Of a stretch of DNA of 6,227 nucleotides, positions 1-5,743 are shown one piece after another. Location of the stretch: assembly GCA_030654635.1 (NCBI GenBank), contig JAURXE010000031.1, positions 1 through 6,227 on the forward strand, read 5' to 3'. A program made the translations under genes and the position numbers. Within the stretch, counting starts at the first letter, position 1. Every line of letters begins with the position of its first letter. The stretch comes from Pseudomonas sp. (GTDB taxonomy: Bacteria; Pseudomonadota; Gammaproteobacteria; Pseudomonadales; Pseudomonadaceae). The notes beneath the pieces were generated by a model. That model was given only the letters and a program-made list of their open reading frames with translations, was not told the origin of the DNA and did no database searches.

Positions 1-483
1 ACCGACAGCCTGCAGTTAATCAGCAACCTCGCCGCCCCCGGCCAGCTCTATGGTTTGCTGGCACTGGACTGGCCGCTGGCGGTGCTGCGCGGTTTGAGCC
101 AGGTGCTGCTGGTCAACGACCCGGTCAGCGGTTTGCTGATCTTTATCGCCCTGTGGCTGGCCAATCGGCGCATGGCGCGCTGGGCGTTAGTCGGCTCGGC
201 CCTGGGCCTGCTGCTGGCCAGTCAGTTAGGCCAATACGGTGATGCACTGCAAGGTTTATACGGTTTCAACGGCGCCTTGGTGGCCGTCGTCCTGAGCCAG
301 CAACAGCGCCGCGCCTGGCCAGTGCTGGCGGGAATTGTCGCCTGCGTGCTGCTGCAACTCGGTTTGTTCGACCTGGGTTTGAGCATGCCACTGACGGCGC
401 CGTTTATCCTCGCCTGCTGGCTGGTGCAGATCGGTAGTCGGTTGCTGCGGCGCAGATTCAAGCCAGCGCCCGCCAGCCACTGA
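1..483 (+). CDS. Urea transporter family protein, 5'-truncated (C-terminal part)
   Basis: The frame is open from the first base and ends at TGA 481-483, giving 160 residues of a very hydrophobic protein whose start lies outside the window. The urea transporter (UT/Yut) family are inner-membrane channels for urea made of two homologous repeats. The fragment shows one repeat: an LRGLSQV segment (about residues 29-35) leading into NDPVSG, several membrane helices, GLYGFNGAL (about 85-93), and LTAPFILACWL (about 131-141), followed by a basic tail (RLLRRRF). These match family signatures. Because a stop follows the repeat directly, I infer this is the second half of a normal transporter of about 300 residues; both repeats carry similar motifs, so a single-repeat protein cannot be excluded. 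No urease or urea-use genes are visible nearby. Confidence 0.7.
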   Translation, partial: TDSLQLISNLAAPGQLYGLLALDWPLAVLRGLSQVLLVNDPVSGLLIFIALWLANRRMARWALVGSALGLLLASQLGQYGDALQGLYGFNGALVAVVLSQQQRRAWPVLAGIVACVLLQLGLFDLGLSMPLTAPFILACWLVQIGSRLLRRRFKPAPASH

Positions 484-514
484 GCCCGGCTAAAAAACGC
501 GGCGAACCCAGCAG

Positions 515-570
515 GGCTGGAATGGCGAGTTAAATCGCTTCACTATTGAGCGCTCGCTCTATTTCCAGCC
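515..570 (+). promoter_or_regulatory. Leader stem-loop just upstream of the DUF4197 ribosome-binding site
   Basis: GGCTGGAA at 515-522 is the exact reverse complement of TTCCAGCC at 563-570. Inside, GCGAG and CTCGC segments and the palindrome GAGCGCTC could extend the pairing with interruptions. The 3' arm ends only two bases before the AAGGA ribosome-binding site at 573-577. It could shield or expose that site, or be an unrelated intergenic repeat. No clear sigma70 promoter was found in 484-585. Confidence 0.4.
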
Positions 571-572
571 AC

Positions 573-577
573 AAGGA
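573..577 (+). promoter_or_regulatory. Ribosome-binding site deciding the DUF4197 start
   Basis: AAGGA at 573-577 runs directly into the upstream ATG at 577, leaving it no spacer. It lies 8 bases before the ATG at 586, the right distance. The start at 586 is therefore preferred. Confidence 0.65.
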
Positions 578-585
578 TGCTATTT

Positions 586-1263
586 ATGCTGCGACTCACC
601 ACCCTGCTCGCCGGCCTTGCCCTCTCCGCCAATTGCCTAGCTTTCTCCCTGGCCGATTTAAGCCAGCAAGATGCCAGTGGCGGCCTCAAGGACGCCCTGT
701 CGCAAGGCGCCAAAGTCGCCATTGCCCAGCTGGGTAAACCCGGTGGTTTTAGCGCCAACCCCGAGATGCGCATCGAACTGCCGGGTAATCTCGGCAAAGC
801 CGCCGCGGCGATGAAGATGATGGGCATGGGCGCCCAGGTCGAGCAGCTCGAAGCGAGCATGAACAAAGCCGCCGAAGCCGCAGTGCCGCAGGCGCAAACG
901 CTGCTACTGGACGCGGTGAAAAAGATGACGGTACAGGACGCCAAAAGCATCCTCGCCGGCCCCGATGACGCCGCCACCAACTACCTGAACAAAACCAGCC
1001 GCGCCCAACTGCGCGCCAAGTTCTTGCCAATAGTGCAGCAAGCCACCAATCAGGTCGGTTTGGCCAAGCAATACAACAGCTTCGCCGGTCAAGCGGCCAG
1101 TTTTGGCGCCATCGACGCGAAAAGCGCCAACATAGAAAACTATGTCACCGAAGAGGCGCTGGATGGCTTGTTCAAGGTAATCGCCGAGCAAGAAGCCTCG
1201 ATCCGCCAAAACCCGGCCGAGGCCGCCACCAGCTTGGCGAAAAAAGTCTTTAGCCTGCAGTAA
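586..1263 (+). CDS. DUF4197 domain-containing secreted protein
   Basis: A 225-residue protein of unknown function that matches the DUF4197 family over its whole length. Residues 1-19 form a signal peptide (basic Arg3, hydrophobic core, likely cleavage after CLA), so the mature protein should be periplasmic; the Cys17 context does not make a good lipobox. Family-like segments in order are DASGGLKDALSQGAKVAI (about 28-45), the RIELPG stretch (about 62-67), the NKAAEAAVPQAQ stretch with MTVQDAKSILAG and DDAATNY, then PIVQQAT, an ENYVTEEALDGLF segment, and a C-terminal end in KKVFSLQ. The mature part reads as mainly helical. The ATG at 577 is in frame but badly placed relative to the ribosome-binding site. 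The gene stands alone: the upstream transporter ends about 100 bases earlier and the next gene is convergent. The biochemical role of the family is not known to me. Confidence 0.88.
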   Translation: MLRLTTLLAGLALSANCLAFSLADLSQQDASGGLKDALSQGAKVAIAQLGKPGGFSANPEMRIELPGNLGKAAAAMKMMGMGAQVEQLEASMNKAAEAAVPQAQTLLLDAVKKMTVQDAKSILAGPDDAATNYLNKTSRAQLRAKFLPIVQQATNQVGLAKQYNSFAGQAASFGAIDAKSANIENYVTEEALDGLFKVIAEQEASIRQNPAEAATSLAKKVFSLQ

Positions 1264-1284
1264 GACTACTGCCGGGCTTTTGCT
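1252..1284 (+). terminator. Rho-independent terminator of the DUF4197 gene
   Basis: GCAGTA (1257-1262) pairs with TACTGC (1267-1272) around the four-base loop AGAC. After a small internal loop, AGCC (1252-1255) pairs with GGCT (1275-1278). TTTT and then a T-rich stretch follow. The hairpin includes the stop codon, as is common for compact bacterial terminators. Confidence 0.65.
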
Positions 1285-1327
1285 CTTTGTAGGAGCGGGA
1301 GACTGAGTTGTCGACGCGGATCTTGCC

Positions 1328-1353
1328 GTAGGGTGGGCTTCAACCCACCCTAC
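1328..1353. repeat. Perfect 10-bp inverted repeat between convergent genes
   Basis: GTAGGGTGGG (1328-1337) and CCCACCCTAC (1344-1353) flank the six-base loop CTTCAA. The repeat lies between the converging DUF4197 and protease genes, where a stable hairpin could stop or protect transcripts from either side. No T-run follows on either strand, so it is not a classic terminator. The sequence resembles short GC-rich intergenic palindromes scattered in Pseudomonas genomes. A TGTAGGAGCGGG segment at 1288-1299 resembles the arm of a REP element but has no visible partner. Confidence 0.7.
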
Positions 1354-1387
1354 ACTGTCGGTCTTAAACTCGTAACGGCAGTGCCTA

Positions 1388-2209
1388 TTAGTTAGCGCCC
1401 TTGGCCTGCTGATACAGCGGCATAACCTTGGGAATGGCACCTTGCAGCGCCGCAATCCGCGTACTCGAGGCCGGGTGCGTGCTCATAAACTCTGGCGGCG
1501 CCCCTGCGCTCGCGCTGCTCATCTTCTGCCACAGGCTGATGGCCGCTTGCGGGTTGTAGCCAGCCCGAGCTGACAGTTCCAGACCAATCAGGTCGGCCTC
1601 GTTCTCGTTATCGCGACTGTTGGGCAGGGTCATGCTGTACTGCACCACATTATCGGCCAGCGCCATGCTGTCCTGACCCAAGCCAAGCAAGGCGCCAATG
1701 CCCTGCTGCGCCATCTGGGTGGCATAGGCTTTGGACATCGCCTCACGACCGTGCTCGCGCAGAGCGTGTGCAATCTCGTGGCCCATCACCGCAGCAAACT
1801 CGTCATCGCTGAGTTTGAGCTGCTCAATCAGACCGCTGTAAACGATGATCTTGCCACCAGGACCACAGCTGGCATTCAGCTCATCACTGTCGATCAGATT
1901 GACCTGCCAGTCCCACTGCGCAGCATCCGGACGAAAGAATGGCGCTTGGGCAATCAAACGCTTGGCAACTGCATTGACCCGCTTGGCGGTGGCACTGCTT
2001 TTGTCCAGCATGCCCTTGCTTGAGGCCTCACTGAGCGTCTGCTGATAGGCCTGCTCAGACATCTGGTTGACCTCCTGGGTCGAGAGCATGCTGAACATAT
2101 ACTGCTTGCGCTCAACTCCCACAGCACCGGCATTGGTGGTATTCACCGACTGACAACCGGCCAGCCACAACGCCAGACTCAAACCACTTAAGCGCAACAA
2201 CTTACCCAC
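1388..2209 (-). CDS. M48 family zinc metalloprotease, outer-membrane-type lipoprotein
   Basis: A 273-residue lipoprotein of the M48 (LoiP/BepA-like) peptidase group, which acts at the outer membrane or periplasm in envelope protein quality control. The GTG start at 2209 is chosen because a strong GGAGA lies 7 bases upstream and it yields a classic type II signal: basic residues Lys3 and Arg6, a hydrophobic stretch, and lipobox LAGC with Cys19. The residue after Cys is Gln, not Asp, which fits outer-membrane sorting. The zinc site is HEIAH at 144-148 with the third ligand in the ENEAD motif (Glu202, with Asp206). STHPASSTR near 243-251 matches the conserved C-terminal His loop of the family. 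No TPR repeats are present, so it is closer in size to LoiP (about 250 residues) than to BepA. The substrate is unknown. It is divergent from the chemoreceptor gene and convergent with DUF4197. All catalytic residues are present. Confidence 0.9.
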   Translation of the reverse strand: MGKLLRLSGLSLALWLAGCQSVNTTNAGAVGVERKQYMFSMLSTQEVNQMSEQAYQQTLSEASSKGMLDKSSATAKRVNAVAKRLIAQAPFFRPDAAQWDWQVNLIDSDELNASCGPGGKIIVYSGLIEQLKLSDDEFAAVMGHEIAHALREHGREAMSKAYATQMAQQGIGALLGLGQDSMALADNVVQYSMTLPNSRDNENEADLIGLELSARAGYNPQAAISLWQKMSSASAGAPPEFMSTHPASSTRIAALQGAIPKVMPLYQQAKGAN

Positions 2210-2215
2210 AGTATT

Positions 2216-2222
2216 TCTCCAA
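2216..2222 (-). promoter_or_regulatory. Ribosome-binding site deciding the GTG start of the M48 protease
   Basis: On the minus strand TTGGAGA lies seven bases before GTG 2209. The in-frame ATG at 2239 has only a weak TAAG before it and would add ten residues ahead of the lipoprotein signal peptide. Confidence 0.75.
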
Positions 2223-2274
2223 TAAGAACAGTTGCTCATCTTAACAGTCTGTCGAGCGCGAAAGGCCCACACAC

Positions 2275-2290
2275 TGCGCCGTGCGTGCCA
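2275..2290 (-). promoter_or_regulatory. Possible sigma54 (RpoN) -24/-12 promoter for the M48 protease
   Basis: Read on the minus strand, the site is TGGCACG, four bases, then GCGCA. Compared with the RpoN consensus TGGCACG-N4-TTGCA, the -24 half matches fully and the -12 GC is at the exact spacing, but the two Ts before it are replaced. Transcription would begin about 55 bases before the GTG start. No enhancer-binding site was identified. Confidence 0.3.
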
Positions 2291-2362
2291 AGCAGTTGGC
2301 AGCCAGACAACGCGGCTGGCGAACTTGCGCATTCGCCCACATGCACCTTTGCTAATAAAAGG

Positions 2363-2453
2363 TTAACAGGCCGTTGAAATAATGTAGCGAGCGACGGCAG
2401 GCTGATTTCAATGCCGCATAGCCGAGCGCAGTAGTTTTTCAATGACCTGCTAA
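2363..2453. repeat. MITE-like or REP-like element with 17-bp terminal inverted repeats
   Basis: The 17 bases at 2363-2379 match the reverse complement of 2437-2453 at 14 positions; the shared core is TTAnCAGGnCnTTGAAA. Internally, TTGAAAT (2374-2380) is the inverse of ATTTCAA (2405-2411), and TTTCAATG occurs as a direct repeat at 2406-2413 and 2437-2444. TAA stands at both outer edges (2364-2366 and 2451-2453), which could be a 3-bp target duplication around an 84-bp element or part of the inverted repeat. No open reading frame of its own is evident. I recall similar sequence between Pseudomonas genes, but this is memory only. Confidence 0.5.
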
Positions 2454-2478
2454 TGCTTTGTTACAACCCAGCCGATAC
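2451..2478 (+). promoter_or_regulatory. Probable sigma28 (FliA) flagellar promoter for the chemoreceptor
   Basis: GCCGATAC at 2471-2478 matches seven of eight bases of the FliA -10 consensus GCCGATAA. TAATGCTT at 2451-2458 matches six of eight bases of the -35 consensus TAAAGTTT. The spacer is 12 bases, one more than the usual 11. The expected start of transcription is about 30 bases before the ATG. FliA commonly drives chemoreceptor genes, so the context fits well. Confidence 0.65.
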
Positions 2479-2516
2479 ACCAAGGACAGGTGTAACCCGT
2501 AGACCTTGGAGCTGCC

Positions 2517-4661
2517 ATGAAATTCAAATCTATCCAGTTTTCTGTGGCCGCTTTGGCGGGCGCCAGTGTGCTCGCAGTGGTGGTCGCACTGGTGCTGTAC
2601 TCAGTGTTTGCCGGCAATCGCACCCAGGTCTTAGTGCAGCAACGCACCCAGGAGCTGCTGGAGAAGGTCATCAATGAGCGGCTTATTGCCCTGGCCAGCT
2701 CACAGGCCAGCAAGATCCAACTGGACCTTGAGTTCGCCCTGACCACCGCCCGCGCACTGGCGCAGACCAATATGCTGATGGGTGAGACGGACGCCAGCGG
2801 CACGCCACAGCTGAGCATTAGTCGCGAAGAACTCTCCAACCTGGCCAAGCAAGCACTGGTGGCCAACCCCAAGCTGCTGGATTTTTACATTGGCTGGGAG
2901 CCGAACGCCTTCGACGGCAACGACGATCTCTACAAAGGCCAGGCCGACAAAGGCTACGACGAGACCGGGCGTTTTATGCCCTGGTGGTACCGCAAGCCCG
3001 ATGGCAGCGCGACCGTAGCAGCGCTCACCGCCACGCAAATGGAAAGCACCAAGCTGCTGCCCACCGGCGTGGCTGAGGGCGAATACTACCTGTGTCCAAA
3101 ACGCACCAAAAAGGCCTGTGTAATCGACCCGGCCCCCTATGAAATCAACGGCAAGATGGTCCTAAGCTCGGCCTTTAGCGTGCCGGTGCTGGTCAACAAC
3201 AAGGTGGTTGGCGTGGTCGGCAATGACCTGGCCATGGACTTTATTCAAGACCTGCTGACCAGCGCCAACAAACAACTCTATGCAGGCGCAGGCGAGCTGG
3301 CGCTGTTCTCTGCCAACGACAGCGTGGTCGCCTACACCAAGGACGCCAAGCTAATTGGCAAACCCGGCAGCCAGGTGCTGAATGGCGCCGACCTCAACCA
3401 GCTTAAGCAACTCAGTGGCGACCAGCCGTTTTACCAAGTCGACGAGGACCAAGGGCTGATCAGTGTGTTTATGCCCCTGAGCATTGGCGATACTGGTGTG
3501 CGCTGGAAACTGATGCTGCAATTGCCGATCAGTGCCGTGATGGGCGACCTGCAAAAACTCCAGACGGATTTGCAAGCGCAAAGCCAGGCCGACACCTTCG
3601 GCATGACTCTGGTGGGCCTGCTGATCGCCGCACTGGGCTTACTGGTGGTGTGGTTTGTCGGTTACGGGATTGCCCGGCCGCTGAAACAAATGGTCGCCAT
3701 GCTCGACGACATTGCCAAGGGCGAAGGTGATCTGACCCGCCGTTTGAGCACCGATCGGGTTGACGAACTGGGCGCCATCGCCAATGGCTTCAACACCTTC
3801 CTGAGCAAATTGCAGTCGATGATCAGCCAGGTGGTGACCTCGGTGCAGCAGGTCAGCGACTCTTCCGAGCACAGCGCCGACATCGCCATCCGCACCCACC
3901 AGGGTATGCAGCGGCAGATGACCGAGATCGAACTGGTGGCCACCGCCGTCCACGAGATGACCGCCACCGCCCAGGAAGTGGCGCGCAACGCCACCCACGC
4001 CGCCGAAGCGGCCAGTCACGCCGATCAAGCCGCCAACAACGGCAAGACCATAGTGCACAGCACCACCCAGGCGATTGCCGCCCTGGCCAGCGAAATTGGC
4101 CGCGCGGTTGGCGTGGTGCAAAACCTGGCCAAGGACAGCGAAAACATCAATGCCATTTTGACCGCCATCCGCGGGATTGCCGAGCAAACCAACCTGCTGG
4201 CCCTCAACGCCGCAATTGAAGCGGCGCGCGCCGGTGAACAAGGTCGAGGCTTTGCCGTGGTGGCTGATGAGGTGCGCAACCTGGCGCAAAAAACCCAGCA
4301 GGCCACCGAAGAAATCCAGAAGATGATTCAGCAGCTACAAAGCGGCACCCGCGAAGTGGTCAAGGTCATGGAAGACAGCCAAATCAAAACCGACGACAGC
4401 GTGCGCCATGCCGCCGAGGCGGCCCAAGCATTGGAGTCGATCACCCAGGCGGTGTCGGTAATCAACGACATGAACAACCAGATCGCCAGCGCCGCCGAGG
4501 AGCAAAGCGCGGTGGCCGAAGACATCAACCGCAACGTCACCAACATCGACCAGGTCGCCAACCAGGTGGCCGCCGGTGCCGACGAAGCCAGCCGCGCTAG
4601 CGCCGAACTGACCAAACTCGCCGAGCAACAGCGGCGGCTGATCAACCAGTTCCGGGTTTGA
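2517..4661 (+). CDS. Methyl-accepting chemotaxis protein with periplasmic dCache sensor
   Basis: A complete 714-residue transmembrane chemoreceptor. Transmembrane helix 1 is at about 8-31, the periplasmic dCache-type sensor at about 35-355, helix 2 at about 362-385, HAMP at about 386-438 (starts ARPLKQM), and the cytoplasmic signalling coiled coil from about 440 to the end. The conserved tip that binds CheA and CheW spans about 552-590 ([20 protein letters not shown] onward). The arms are about 20 heptads each, suggesting the 40H class of the main flagellar chemotaxis pathway. There is no C-terminal CheR-binding pentapeptide (end is NQFRV). In the sensor, [12 protein letters not shown] (147-158) and [10 protein letters not shown] (232-242) are typical dCache segments, but the exact Y-x4-R-x-W-Y spacing of the amino-acid-binding subfamily is absent, so the ligand is probably not an ordinary amino acid; it cannot be named from sequence. 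The only two cysteines, 193 and 201, are in the sensor. The ATG has TTGGAG five bases upstream. Confidence 0.95.
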   Translation: MKFKSIQFSVAALAGASVLAVVVALVLYSVFAGNRTQVLVQQRTQELLEKVINERLIALASSQASKIQLDLEFALTTARALAQTNMLMGETDASGTPQLSISREELSNLAKQALVANPKLLDFYIGWEPNAFDGNDDLYKGQADKGYDETGRFMPWWYRKPDGSATVAALTATQMESTKLLPTGVAEGEYYLCPKRTKKACVIDPAPYEINGKMVLSSAFSVPVLVNNKVVGVVGNDLAMDFIQDLLTSANKQLYAGAGELALFSANDSVVAYTKDAKLIGKPGSQVLNGADLNQLKQLSGDQPFYQVDEDQGLISVFMPLSIGDTGVRWKLMLQLPISAVMGDLQKLQTDLQAQSQADTFGMTLVGLLIAALGLLVVWFVGYGIARPLKQMVAMLDDIAKGEGDLTRRLSTDRVDELGAIANGFNTFLSKLQSMISQVVTSVQQVSDSSEHSADIAIRTHQGMQRQMTEIELVATAVHEMTATAQEVARNATHAAEAASHADQAANNGKTIVHSTTQAIAALASEIGRAVGVVQNLAKDSENINAILTAIRGIAEQTNLLALNAAIEAARAGEQGRGFAVVADEVRNLAQKTQQATEEIQKMIQQLQSGTREVVKVMEDSQIKTDDSVRHAAEAAQALESITQAVSVINDMNNQIASAAEEQSAVAEDINRNVTNIDQVANQVAAGADEASRASAELTKLAEQQRRLINQFRV

Positions 4662-4696
4662 AGCGACTAGCTAACCTTGCAGGGCAGACGAGGACG

Positions 4697-4716
4697 GACG
4701 TAGGGCGACGTAGGGC
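4697..4716 (+). repeat. Tandem duplication of a 10-bp unit
   Basis: The unit GACGTAGGGC occurs twice without a gap (4697-4706 and 4707-4716). CCCTACG at 4794-4800 is the inverse of its core, so the pair may be one terminus of a larger composite repeat. Confidence 0.75.
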
Positions 4717-4745
4717 GGACTAAGGAGCGTAGCGAACAGTCCGCC
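4714..4745. repeat. Inverted repeat with 8-bp arms
   Basis: GGCGGACT (4714-4721) is the exact inverse of AGTCCGCC (4738-4745), with a 16-base loop. It could form a bidirectional hairpin between the convergent genes. Confidence 0.7.
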
Positions 4746-4772
4746 AATCACGGTCATACAGCCAATCGTGGC

Positions 4773-4792
4773 GTACTGCCTACGGCGAGTAC
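4773..4792. repeat. Second short hairpin of the composite repeat
   Basis: GTACTGCC pairs with GGCGAGTAC around the loop TAC, with a single bulged G. With the hairpin at 4714-4745 it forms a two-hairpin unit bounded by CGTAGGG and CCCTACG, an arrangement like that of REP-type intergenic repeats. Confidence 0.55.
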
Positions 4793-4811
4793 ACCCTACG
4801 CAAGGCGCAAC

Positions 4812-4845
4812 GCCGCATAGCCTAGTGCCGGTTTTCAACCCGGCG
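4812..4845. repeat. Decayed copy of the right end of the 2363-2453 element
   Basis: GCCGCATAGCC at 4812-4822 is identical to 2413-2423. In both places it is followed by nAGnGC, a few bases, TTTTCAA and a CC-containing end. The copy runs into the stop codon of the yedK-like gene. A hairpin, GCCGGTT (4827-4833) with AACCCGGC (4837-4844, one extra C), overlaps it but has no T-run. Confidence 0.4.
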
Positions 4846-5452
4846 TCAGGCACTCGGGGGCATCTAGCTTAGGATCATTAATCAGATTGGCCAGCACCCG
4901 CTCGCGCAAGGCCGGCTGGGGGCCGGCCAACAGTGCCTGTAACAGCTCCGGTGCGCTATCCGCCGCCAACCAGGCTTGCTGGCCTGCCTCATCGAGCAAC
5001 AGCGGCCGGCGTTGATTGGCTGCCGCCTGGGTCACCAGTGCAACGCTCAGATAGCTATGGCCCTCAACCGGGTAAGCCTCCCAGACACCGGCGAAATACA
5101 GCAGCGGCGCCTCTTGGCTGAGCCAGAACGGCCGCTTGCGCGCCGTGCCCCGCCATTCGTAAAAGCCATTGGCCGGCACCAGACAGCGGCGCTGTTTAAA
5201 CGCATCACGAAACATCGGCTGCTCGGCCAGGGTTTCCGCCCGAGCGTGGGCCGGTGTGCGTGACCAGTCCGTCAGCCACGGCGGGGTTAGGCCCCAACGC
5301 GCGGGCGCCGCTTGGCGCTGCCCGTCCTCATTGCGCAGCATCAACACGGTCGCACCCGGAGCAATATTCCAGTGCGGTTGCTGGTCGGCGGGAAATCCGG
5401 GCATGGCGGCAAACGTGGCAGGCCAGCGAAACAGCGCAAAACGTCCACACAT
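4835..5452 (-). CDS. yedK: YedK/HMCES (SRAP) family protein, atypical active site
   Basis: A 205-residue SRAP-domain protein. Members use the cysteine exposed after Met removal to form a covalent cross-link with abasic sites in single-stranded DNA, shielding them. The start is set at the ATG at 5452 because it gives MCGRF with Cys2, invariant in the family; a TTG at 5470 would bury it. Other landmarks are WNIAP (28-32), RWGLTPPW (52-59), HARAET (69-74) and ANGFYEW (94-100, with the family Glu at 99). Two deviations stand out. The usual NARxET Asn is His69, and the usual iHxRMP segment carrying the catalytic His reads NQRRPLLLD (146-154) without His or Met. C2, R71, E73 and E99 remain. E. coli YedK is a little longer (about 222). 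The gene is last in a probable operon, 30 bases after the DUF2007 stop, and has no purine-rich ribosome-binding site. I infer an SRAP subfamily with altered chemistry or a protein that binds DNA differently. Confidence 0.85.
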   Translation of the reverse strand: MCGRFALFRWPATFAAMPGFPADQQPHWNIAPGATVLMLRNEDGQRQAAPARWGLTPPWLTDWSRTPAHARAETLAEQPMFRDAFKQRRCLVPANGFYEWRGTARKRPFWLSQEAPLLYFAGVWEAYPVEGHSYLSVALVTQAAANQRRPLLLDEAGQQAWLAADSAPELLQALLAGPQPALRERVLANLINDPKLDAPECLTPG

Positions 5453-5482
5453 AGGGGCGGTAAAACTCAAGGGGGCAAATAA

Positions 5483-5743
5483 TTAGCAGAGCAGCTCGCC
5501 GCTAAAATCGGTCGGCGGCTCAAAGTCCAGCGGTTGCGCGGCATTGTACCCAGTGATCAACTGCTGCGCCCGTTCGGCCTGTACATCGGCAACCAACAAG
5601 CCCAGCAGGCCACTGACCGGCAGTTCACCGACAGCGCCGAGCAAATGCTGACCACTCAGGTGCGCAGTAACCCCTTCACTGGCGAGCATTGCCACCAGTA
5701 ACTCGGCTTCCAGCAAGTCTGCCGGTTCATAAATGCGCAGCAT
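5483..5743 (-). CDS. DUF2007 domain-containing small protein
   Basis: An 86-residue cytosolic protein matching the DUF2007 family (putative signal-transducing protein). It opens MLRIYEPADLLEAELLVAMLASEGVTAHLSG (the characteristic helix-strand start in which a membrane of acidic and aliphatic residues precedes a glycine turn), continues with a glycine-rich GAVGELPVSGLLGLLV segment (about 36-51), and ends DFEPPTDFSGELLC. The ligand or partner is unknown. Its ATG overlaps the stop of the CPXCG gene by one base (TAATG), with GAGG seven bases upstream of the start, so the two are translationally coupled. No membrane segment or signal peptide is seen. Confidence 0.8.
   Translation of the reverse strand: MLRIYEPADLLEAELLVAMLASEGVTAHLSGQHLLGAVGELPVSGLLGLLVADVQAERAQQLITGYNAAQPLDFEPPTDFSGELLC

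Larger units (their letters stand above)
2210..2516. other. Divergent intergenic region between M48 protease and chemoreceptor
   Basis: This 307-base stretch holds no credible gene. From left to right it contains the protease ribosome-binding site, a sigma54-like site facing the protease, a small inverted repeat ACCTTT/AAAGGT (2345-2350 and 2358-2363), a terminal-inverted-repeat element (2363-2453), a sigma28-like promoter facing the chemoreceptor, and the chemoreceptor ribosome-binding site (TTGGAG, 2506-2511). I found no convincing sigma70 promoter for the protease; TCGACA on the minus strand resembles a -35 box but has no good partner. Confidence 0.7.
4662..4834. other. Repeat-rich intergenic region between chemoreceptor and yedK-like gene
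   Basis: The two flanking genes converge here. The region is built of direct and inverted repeats and holds no credible gene; an open frame on the minus strand over 4671-4853 only translates the repeats. No hairpin followed by a T-run was found just after the chemoreceptor stop. Confidence 0.7.

Noticed and set aside
904..1455. Minus-strand open frame spanning the DUF4197 gene and the intergenic palindrome
   Set aside because: It is antisense to a clear family match, crosses a terminator and a repeat, and has no recognisable domain.
2210..2332. N-terminal extension of the M48 protease to the ATG at 2332
   Set aside because: It would place 41 residues ahead of a perfect lipoprotein signal peptide, and the GTG at 2209 has a strong ribosome-binding site. 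The extension is only an open stretch of intergenic sequence.
3639..4289. Long minus-strand open frame (216 codons) inside the chemoreceptor
   Set aside because: The sense frame encodes an unmistakable HAMP and signalling domain; the antisense frame is low-complexity Gly/His/Val and arises from codon bias in GC-rich DNA.
4827..4844. Terminator for the yedK-like gene
   Set aside because: GCCGGTT/AACCCGGC forms a hairpin over the stop codon, but neither strand has a following T-run, so it was kept only as a note within the repeat entry.
4671..4853. Minus-strand 60-residue open frame between chemoreceptor and yedK
   Set aside because: It translates the tandem and inverted repeats and overlaps the 3' end of the yedK-like gene; such repeat-derived frames are common artefacts.
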